64,000 bases of DNA, taken from the NCBI RefSeq assembly GCF_030272615.1, contig NC_081413.1, forward strand, positions 24,853,966 through 24,917,965, read 5' to 3'. The stretch comes from Cryptomeria japonica (Eukaryota > Streptophyta > Pinopsida > Cupressales > Cupressaceae). Of this stretch, positions 56,090 to 64,000 are shown piece by piece; the first letter of the stretch is position 1; every line of letters starts with the position of its first letter. The position numbers and the translations under genes are program-made. The notes under the pieces are model-generated. The model was not told the origin of the DNA, made no database searches, and worked only from the letters and a program-made list of their open reading frames with translations.

Positions 56090-57090
56090 AGTAACTAGAA
56101 AAATCATTTTCTAGGGAAACCCACCTCTAGTGGTGTCTTTGACAAGTAGCATGGGGAAAAATCGCTCATAGGTATGATATGTAATAAACTAAAATTTGCC
56201 ATCTTTTAGGACCTAATTTATTTCTCATCCTATTTGTATTTCATTAGTTGATGTTTCCATCCTTTGCATCATGGTGCTGCTTCTTCATATAATGGGGCTA
56301 GGTGACTACACCCTACATTGGAGAAAATCTTGGTTTATTTGTTTTGGATCACTTCGTGACTATGATTCCTTCCATAGTAAACAAATTTCATGCATTTCCC
56401 ATACTTCTATAAATAAATGAAAACATAAATATCAAACATCAACATGCACTTTCAAACTTTAAAACAACACACTTCAAACATGCACTTTTAATAAAAATAT
56501 CAAAAATCTATATCAACATCAATAACATATATTAGTCACATCCATTTTCATTATGAATATTTCCTTATCATTCATCAGTTGTTTTGAATGGGATGTTTCC
56601 TTCCCTAAACCATACATGATCTAAATCCACATTTTATTCCTTTACATGTACCATAGGTGCATAAGAAGGAACGTGTTAAAATATAACGCAGTAAACATAG
56701 AACATAAGAAGACAGGGGTTAAACAAGTCGTATAGGAAAGCATGAAAAGTAAGCATAACAAAAAAAGTGAGAAATATCTTCCCACAAGGAACCCAAACAT
56801 TAAGCATAATAGATAAGGTGAAGTGAGAATATGAGGTGAAAAAATATGGAAGAATCAAAGGAGAAAAATATACATAAGGTAAATTATAACAACATACATG
56901 AGACAAGCATAAGAACCAAGTAGAGATGATATAAAGAATAATCAATAATTTATTTGAGCAACACATGTGATCAAATTTTCCTATGTAAATATGCACTACT
57001 AAATATGTTTTTATGTCATCCATATGATAATTAGTATCATGAACACATAAGCATAAAGTGAGCAAAGAAACATAAATTTGGGTAACCAAT
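56090..57090. other. AT-rich, no feature seen
   Basis: A 137-codon minus-strand frame (57,089-56,676) is hydrophobic and Tyr/Leu/Phe-rich as expected from A/T-rich DNA. No family resemblance. Confidence 0.4.
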
Positions 57091-57109
57091 AAGAAGGTTT
57101 TAGTTATGG

Positions 57110-57634
57110 CTCGTTAATGGGATTTCTAGGGAAAATCCTAGTAGTTGTGGTGCTTTTGAAACTATTTGGGTAAGACCGGAGAAAGGATTGGTGAAGATCA
57201 ATTTTGATGGTGCATCAAGAGGAAATCTGGGTATTTCAGGTGCTAGTTATGTGGCTTGAGATGATGAAGGGAAAATCTTGCTAAAAGGTGCTCAAAGATT
57301 GCAAGATGGAACGAATAATGAGGTCGAGGTTCAAGTTGCGTTGTTGGCAGTTGGATTAGCATGCAACCTTAAAATTTCTAAACTCCATCTTGAAGGAGAC
57401 TCCAAGATTGTTAGGGATGCAATCTTGAGTGGATCCTCCCAATGTTGGCGTATTAACAAGTTTGTATTAGTTATTTGCTCAAAATTAATTTCCTTTCAAG
57501 ATTTCAAAATATCGCATTTATGGCAGGAGGGTAATGGGGAGGCTGATGCCTTGTCCAATGTGGCATGTGATTTGGACCCTCAAATGATCTGGTGGTGGGA
57601 TAGCTTAGGAGTTGATGTGGCTTCGAATGCTTGA
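57110..57634 (+). pseudogene. LINE C-terminal RNase H domain (RVT_3)
   Basis: One frame with a single stop (TGA 57,257, at an Arg site in VA*DDEG). Motifs: KINFDGASRGNLG (catalytic Asp), NNEVEVQVALLAVGLA (Glu), LHLEGDSKIVRDAI (Asp) and GEADALSNVA (Asp): all four metal-binding acidic residues are kept. The domain of this type ends plant L1 ORF2 proteins and degrades RNA in RNA-DNA hybrids. A stand-alone host RNase H-like gene is less likely because the sequence starts at a LINE-like truncation and ends in a poly(A) tail. Confidence 0.75.
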
Positions 57635-57899
57635 TTGGTACTTTAAAATGATTTTCCTACCTTGAAGTTGTACTGCAAATTAATTTCCTCCTTCTTTTTT
57701 CTCTATGTGTCGATCTTACTCGCTTAGTATTAAATTTGAGTCGTCAACTTAATTTGTCATTATGACTAAGGTTTTTAGTATTGGTTGCAAGAGGGGTGAC
57801 ACATTTTATGACATGCAAAGGGGTTGGCTTCATTTTTATTTAAATATTTCTAGATTTCCACCTACATTGTGAAGTTTTTATAGTTTGAAGTGAGGGCGT

Positions 57900-58554
57900 G
57901 GTGTGGAGATAATTGTGTTTCTTCTGTGATGGGTGGAAATGGAGGTCAACTTTACTCTCCATTCCACTAAGCAACAATTGGCTTTCCATGGAGTTATCTA
58001 TGATAAGCGGTTGGGCGGCATTTTCTTGTGTGATGAGGAGGCCTTTCTTGATATCATTAAGCATCTTCTAAGATGGGAGTATTTGGTGTCTGAATTTCAA
58101 TACAAAGCCAATATAGATATTTTGTTGATGTTGGTGGTCTAGGGTTTGTCGTTTGGGACTAAATCAAAGGTTCAATGGTTGATGAAAGCCAGTATTCCTA
58201 CCCACTCACTTTGCAACCTAGTTTCTCTGATGGGAAGAGCAGTTCCTGTGCTAAGTTTGAGGGCACCGTTTGGGGAGGGTGTGATGCCAGACTGTGTAAA
58301 TGTTGAATATCAGTCGTTTCTATTGTGGAGGGATGGTGTAGGCTATGTGAAGAGAACCAAAGAGGCTCGAGAAGCATAGGAGGATTTGATGGTGTATGTT
58401 TACTCAACTGAAATTGAGAGAGAAATAGCTTGTGAAGCAAAGAAGAAACAAGACCATGGAATTAGGATACACAAAGGGGCCAGGGTCTGTGTCTGGCTAG
58501 AATGTGAAATCCAAGTAGGATTTGCTTCCTTGTTGTGTACTTTTTTGGTAGTAT
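57900..58554 (+). pseudogene. Unrecognised frame behind the LINE RNase H
   Basis: From about 57,933 (MEMEVNFTLHSTKQQLAFHG) one frame runs about 200 codons to 58,554 with only two TAG stops (58,140 and 58,377). It includes LRAPFGEGVMPDC, QSFLLWRDGVGYVKRTKEA and a charged helix EIEREIACEAKKKQ. Such a length is unlikely by chance in this A/T-rich context. It may be a former extra gene or a captured host sequence in the LINE 3' region. No domain recognised. Confidence 0.4.
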
Positions 58555-58779
58555 AGGTTGGGACCAGTAATTTTATTTGTTTTCAGACATACTGGGTCTA
58601 AGTATTTGGTCATCATGGTGTCTCTATGTAGTTAATGGTGGAGGTGATGTTGTTTTGTACATTCTCAAACTTTGGGTTAATCCTTTTTTTATGATATGGT
58701 GACAATGTATCTAAGTATTTTATTATTAATATTAAAACAACTTTATTATTGATAAAAAAAAAAGACTTTAGTTACAAAT

Positions 58780-60060
58780 ATCTAACCAATGATTTGTCTT
58801 CCTAATATAACTGAAAGATATGTCATTATTAAAACCAATACCTCCCATCTAGGTCTATCTATGTCAATATTTTGTATCAAGTGTTTTCTCTTTTATGTCA
58901 TGTGCAACCTCAATATAGTGTGCTATTCTGAACAAGATATAATGCTTGATTTGTGTGATTTTCTTTCATATGATTCATTTAACCCAATGAAAAAGGTGTG
59001 TGATATTATTAGTAGGCTTAAGTTTTTATCTTCCTTTTTTCAATAAGTTTTTGAATTTTAGGTTTGGATGCAATGCCTCTATCTATAGAATGTCCATGTG
59101 TATGATGACAAGTATTTAAAATATTTAGCCATATGTGGTACAATCTTGGAGCTATACATTTGTTTGAGAAAAGGTAAGGTAATTATTTTTACAAAAGTTA
59201 CTCTAACATTATATGTGTAGGCTTATGAGGAATTAGGTATATTAAGGAGTAAACAAACTATTGCAATGGAACATCTTGGCCTCTAGGTATTTTTCAATTT
59301 GTAATTCCACCTATGTGATAATTTTTTGAATTAGGAAAAACATGAAAAGTGGGTTGATGTCCATGAGAATATATATATATATAAGAAATAGGAGCAGAAA
59401 TCTGAAAATATAAATCATGAGAAGGTATTACTAGATCCCTTTTTCGACATGGGCACCATGTTGAAAAAGTAAGCAATGAAAGCATTTGTTATATTATAAA
59501 GTGTATAGAAAACAAGATGAATCTAAACATCACAAATTTATACAATCCATTTGAAGTTTGAACTTGGACTAATCTAGAAGATGCCATCATCTACATACTT
59601 ATCCTTAGCACAAAAGAAAAAAATTTAACATGAAAAGGAGCATCTAAAGTACCATTGTGATCATCATATTATAATTCCTTACCTTATATCATAATGTCAT
59701 TATGTCATCTATCTAGGAAGGCAATGGAATATTGATAGGACCTACATGAAAGGAAAATTAACCAGCATTAAGGTGTATATCTTTTCACCATGTAATTTAA
59801 AACAATGTGATAGACTCAAATGAATATTAGTAGAGCTAACATGAGAAGTAGAAATCATGTGATTTTCATACAATGCATCATTGTTTATAAAAGAAGATAA
59901 TTTATTTAAAGCATGTGTTCTTGTGGACATTAGGTTATCTTGCTATATAAGATATGTGTCACCAAAAGAAAAAATTAATGTAATGAATATGTATGGATGG
60001 TCTAATGTCATGTCACATAAAATATTCATTACAATCTAGATGAGTCACAAATTAAATCGT
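58780..60060. other. AT-rich, no supported gene
   Basis: A short (AT)n run lies near 59,366. Frames 58,789-59,046 and 59,930-59,742 show no convincing family resemblance. Confidence 0.4.
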
Positions 60061-60084
60061 GTGATGGAAAGAGGTAAAAAAAAA

Positions 60085-60425
60085 ATTTATAATCATGACA
60101 TTATAATCACTATCCATAGAAGAAATCGAATACATGTAAGGATTGTAGATAAAAATAACATGACATTTTTTTAAAAAAACTAAATCTCTAAAGAAGGCAA
60201 AGATACCTATATGATAACATAACATATCTCCATAGACAAAATTATCATGGATTATAGAAAAGTGTTTGAAAGTAAAACATTATTATAATGAAATACATTA
60301 CAATCGCTATCCATAGAAGAAATGGGAGACATAAGAATCATGTATAAGTGTCTAAAAGAGCAAATATACTATATGTAGTATAACGTCTCCATAGACAAAA
60401 TGGTCATTCCTTATGATAGAATACT
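60085..60425. repeat. Two copies of a ~200-bp tandem repeat
   Basis: ATNACAATCGCTATCCATAG / ATAATCACTATCCATAGAAG (about 60,300 and 60,103) and CTCCATAGACAAAATNNTCA (about 60,388 and 60,229) recur with the same spacing. Confidence 0.55.
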
Positions 60426-60903
60426 ATATTATTAAACAATGATGTTAAGGATCAAATATTATAAAGTGTAATAGTAGTCAAATATATAGGACCATAAAAG
60501 TCCATGATGTACAAATATAGTAATGCAAGCTATCAAATGGTCGGTTGGTAGGGTCAAGAAGTTTATATTTTCTTTCAATGGTGGGATGTGAGGACGCTCA
60601 TTATCGATGAGCGGACAAAATCGATCACTATTGAGGATAAACCCTGATTAGAGATGACACCGAAATTCTCTCCAGTTTTTTTAAAGTTTAATCTGTAGAT
60701 GCAATAATCTATCACTCCTTTCACTTAACAATTATTATTTATCGATGAAAATTTATCTATTAAATTGAATATTATTTAAAAATAATCATAGATTACTATC
60801 TTTAAATTTAAATCTGTAATTTTGATCTACATGCCTTAATGATAGTGATATCTGTGTTAACACTAAATACCAGAGACCAGGAGCTCCATCTACTTCCACA
60901 TAT

Positions 60904-62126
60904 TAGAATGAATGTGTAAATCTCACAATGAAATCTGCATTTTAATAAAGTGGGAATATAGATATCAGTAAGGACAATTCATATTTGCAGAAAAGAAACT
61001 TCCATGAAAATGGCAGAAAAGAAATGAACATTATATTCCCTATCAAAACGAGGATAACGTTCATGGGGATTTAATAGAACTCTTAGAAATGAGAACAATA
61101 AAACATATATGGTATAAACCAAAACCATCTGCTGTGCAACTTAGTTCATTTAAGTCAAGAATTTTTACCACATTTCATCTAGAAAATATGTGCTGGTTAT
61201 GCTCATTTCAAACGTTGCATTTCCTCGGATCCAGTATAAGATAGAGAGATCCCAACCATCTTATTTAAGTAAAACCTAAATTTGTTGCAAACCACTTTCA
61301 CATGCACGCAGCTTGGCACGGTGCAATAGCATTTATATCAACTAGTGATAAACATGCTCATTGGATCGTGTCAAACTGCGGCCTCTGAAAGGAATGAGCA
61401 TTTTTTTCTCTCAATCCCCGCTGCAATGCTTGAATTAGATGGTTGCATGGCGATTTATAGGAAGCCATTAAAAAAAAATCTGTGAAAAGATTGGGCTCAT
61501 AGCATTAGGGGACCAATGCATTGGGTGGCGGGCCACAGCACTCAGAATTGAATGCCATTCTCAGCGCACATCTTTTTGCAAATTTTTTATTCAACGAGAC
61601 CTCACCAAAAAATTAAACAACAATGGATTTTTTTCAATGTATCAATTATACAGCTTATGCAAGCCATTCTTTACTGTCAAAAATGTCATCATGTGGTCAA
61701 TCTTTCTTTTTGTTTACTTAGATATTACTGTGTACTATGCAACTGTCTAGTAAGGGACACTAGAAAGAAAAATATGAAGTTTGTATGAAACACGGCTGAA
61801 AACTTAAAGTTGTGACATGATTGTTTTTCTTTTTAATTAAAAATAGAATAGAAGATATCTTTATAGTATTTATTAATTGTTATATCAATAATATTAATTA
61901 TATTTTTCAAATGCCAATTTCATATACTAACGACCTATGCAAATCTTATTACACCAAGATGATTAAAAAAAAGTTTTTAGTTTTCATAAATTGATATTTA
62001 AACCAGGTTAGATAATTTAAGATGGATGATGGCATGATTAATTTCCCACAAGAGGAAAGACTTATCATTATCTCACCAACTTCCTTTTGTGTGCAGTAAG
62101 AACATATTCAAGTGGATGAAAGATTA
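60904..62126 (+). repeat. Duplicated promoter-like segment, copy 2
   Basis: Second copy of 54,711-56,010. Contains GATTTATAGGAAGCC (about 61,460) in the TATA-like place and lacks the 115-bp duplication. Downstream frames differ from copy 1. Confidence 0.65.
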
Positions 62127-62855
62127 ATATAATTACATTCCGTATTATGTTTGGTGTCCTTGTCGGCAAGACACTGTTGTTGGGGAGCTGTCATTCATAG
62201 AGACGAGAGAAAAGAAAGCATTTAACTCTTTTGTTTTGCTATTCAAGACAATGGGCATTAATTCAGAGGAATAATTGTCCCCAATATAGAAAGTAAATAG
62301 CGACTTATGGCATGACTCTTCAGGTCAAAAAGACTTTAAACTTCAGATATTCTACTTCAGATATGGTATGTTTTTATGAGAAGGCTTTAACTTCAGATAT
62401 TCTACGTTGATTTGACATCTTCATACAGGTTTGAGCTATTGTCGGTATGTATGTTCTCCTACGGCAGCATGTATGCTTTGTTATGTTAATTTCAAACAGA
62501 AAACAAAACACCCACTTCTAATTTTAGATTATGTTTGGCATATTTTCGTATAAACGTACAGGGATCCTGGGGCTCCAACCTGACCCAAACATGCCTTCAT
62601 TATTCTCAGAGTTAGGTATCATATGGTCTCTTTGTTTTCTACAATTACAAGTATTATTGTTTTGTTTTCCTCTAAGCCTCAAGCTTCACTAATTCAGAAG
62701 TTGATGTTGGTGCTGATTTGATGGCAGATGAGGATGGGTCTAATATCAAAGCAATCTAAGGAGCTCATTTTCAAAGTCTATGTGATATGTTTTTTGAAAC
62801 ACTTTTAGATGCGGTTCTTTTCTTTTCATAGTTTGGTCATGTTTTTTCTGTTGAC
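62127..62855. other. No feature seen
   Basis: Contains CTTCAGATATTCTAC twice near 62,340-62,410, plus possible start-region remains of a LINE ORF1 near 62,690-62,760 (VDVGADLMADEDGS). Nothing firm. Confidence 0.3.
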
Positions 62856-62859
62856 TTGA

Positions 62860-63190
62860 TAATTTTATTTTAATTTATTGTTTTGTTGGAAGGATTCCCC
62901 TAAAAATATGCTTACAGAAAGGGTGACCAAAGCATGGGATGCAAATGGGATTCACCTTGATATTGTCCAAAACTTTTTGAAGGGTAGGGTCAAACATGAC
63001 CATCCTCAAACATGGCCCTACTTTCTCTGTGCAACATTTATTGTTTTCACACTTTAGGTGTGTGACTTTTTCATCTCAAAGAAAATATTTTCTTTTGTCA
63101 ATGTTTGGATGCAGTTTTTTATTTTTTCTTTTTTCTTGTTAAAATTTTCAATTCAAAATATAGCTTGTTAAGCAATGCCATTTGTTAGAT
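62860..63190 (+). pseudogene. LINE ORF1 remnant (same segment as 1-430)
   Basis: TTGTTTTGTTGGAAGG, TTTCATCTCAAAG and TCAATGTTTGGATG(C/G)AG recur in the order found at about 45-300. Frames are destroyed. It represents the DUF4283 part of ORF1. Confidence 0.5.
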
Positions 63191-63210
63191 GTCCAAGCTT
63201 CTAGCTTAAA

Positions 63211-63238
63211 GTATATATATATATATATATATATATAT
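63211..63238. repeat. (TA)n microsatellite
   Basis: Pure alternating TA of about 28 bp. Confidence 0.9.
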
Positions 63239-63674
63239 GTGCATGCTCAACATTTTAGATCACCGAGTCACCATCAAGAAGAGAAAAATGTGGAATTGGG
63301 GTATTGAATTAGCATTAAAAGGAGGTGAGGTGGGATAAGAGAAAGGGATTAAAAGTCAATAAAAAATTAAAACGAAGAAATCGAATGAATGAAGGAAAAT
63401 TGAACATGAAAAATAAGGATGGATAAATTACTAATGTATAATTCAGATGGATCTGCAATTAAAAATATAAGTTAATTTTAAACATATATCAGTATTACAA
63501 TGTTAAACATATGTTAACATATCGATAACAACATCATGATCCTTAATAACATCAAGTTCTTCATGTTCCTTAACAACGTCAGGTTCCTCTATAAAATATC
63601 TATAAAAACATCGAGATCCTTCATAACATTAGGTTATTCAAGTTGGATGTTGAAGATAGGTTGATACAGGCCAC

Positions 63675-64000
63675 CCTCTCTTTAACCGGTCTATCATTTG
63701 GAAGGCAAAAACAATCTTGAAGGTATGCTTCTTTTGGTGGATGGCTTGCCATGGTAAAATCCTTACTACTGACAACCTCAAAAGGCATGGTTTTTAGTTA
63801 ATAAATATATATATTTAATATGAAAAGGAATAAGAGAGTATAAACCATGTTCTCTTTCACTGTTTGTTCTCATGGAATATTAGACGGGGGATTTCTTGCT
63901 TGTTCTTGGTTGATTGGGTTTGGAATGGGGATTTGAAGGACTACATTTCTAGTTGGTCACCTCCTTTGGATCATCCTCTTATTAGGGAACTTTGGTGGGA
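63675..64000 (+). pseudogene. LINE ORF2 C-terminal zf-RVT remnant
   Basis: FNRSIIWKAKTILKVCFFWW, MACHGKILTTDNLKRHGF, then, after a ~50-bp A/T-rich broken part, INHVLFHCLFSWNI and LIRELWW at the window edge. This is the zf-RVT pattern of plant L1 ORF2 (iWk.k...k..fFlWl..hgkilT.dnL.krg ... HllfhC.fs..iW). The middle Cys pair is lost. Cut by the window end. Confidence 0.7.

Larger units (their letters stand above)
57108..58763 (+). mobile_element. 5'-truncated L1-type LINE with poly(A) tail
   Basis: Starts inside the coding region just before the RNase H domain and ends TTATTATTGATAAAAAAAAAA at 58,763. TTTAGTTA occurs at both ends (57,099-57,106 and 58,767-58,774), within slightly longer, diverged matches, so it is a likely target site duplication. 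5' truncation and an A-tail are the mark of target-primed reverse transcription. Confidence 0.65.

Noticed and set aside
56676-57089. 137-codon hydrophobic minus-strand frame resembling a membrane protein
   Set aside because: Composition expected from A/T-rich DNA; no signal, no repeat of the frame elsewhere, no family.
58789-59046. Possible pararetrovirus or gypsy RNase H (RYVIIKTNTSHLG resembles a 'IKTDAS.LG' motif)
   Set aside because: Only one short motif, the catalytic Asp is changed, and nothing else of a polymerase is near.
60060-60425. Copia protease remnant on the minus strand (VYGDMLCYHIGI against a V.MGDN..C.I.GIG pattern)
   Set aside because: The match recurs as part of a ~200-bp repeat, lacks the DSG core and has many stops.

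Overview
The window is nuclear DNA from a plant with a large, repeat-bloated genome; a conifer or other gymnosperm is my best guess (inference: every recognisable coding remnant is a plant LTR retrotransposon or plant L1-type LINE, and no intact host gene is visible). There are no rRNA, tRNA or CRISPR features, and nothing that looks like a functional cellular gene.

Left and centre (about 1.8-43.9 kb) form a 'Russian doll' of LTR retrotransposons whose borders can be read to the base. A solo LTR lies at 1,788-2,960 (TSD ATTAG). Element D (3,144-43,934, + strand, TSD CTATC) is the outermost host: LTR, Met-type primer site, gag with coiled coil and zinc knuckles, a second long gene (ORF2) with no polymerase, PPT, LTR. 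D is split by a Ty3/gypsy element of Tat type (13,813-41,411, - strand, TSD ACTTC) with gag, protease, RT, two RNase H domains, integrase and, in antisense behind pol, a Plant Mobile Domain gene. That element is split twice: in RT by a 2.3-kb insert (30,892-33,191, TSD AGAAC) built largely of alternating GGGATAAG/CTTATCCC motifs, and in integrase by element B (20,602-28,594, - strand), a pol-less relative of D. A 7.7-kb copy of part of B plus neighbouring gypsy pol (block A, 5,748-13,427) sits in D's ORF2 only 385 bp from the gypsy LTR.

Right part (about 44-64 kb) is old, AT-rich repeat sequence: a 1.07-kb TIR transposon inserted into the second copy of a ~213-bp tandem unit, which leaves its own near-empty site next door; a small LTR element (47,327-49,411, TSD TTTGT) whose two LTRs face each other; L1-type LINE remnants (DUF4283 ORF1, RNase H, zf-RVT); a 139-bp LTR; and a ~1.2-kb promoter-like segment present twice (54.7 and 60.9 kb).

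Function: nothing here works together as a host pathway. The logic is retrotransposon biology. Hand comparison of LTR ends (about 14% mismatches for D, 13% for the gypsy element, 4% for B) agrees with the nesting order. The most novel items are the D/B superfamily of pol-less elements sharing gag plus an unrecognised ORF2, the flipped LTR at 47.3 kb, the GGGATAAG/CTTATCCC array, the shared TAGCGCATTT-type arrays upstream of both the gag and the antisense PMD gene, and the ectopic duplication block A.
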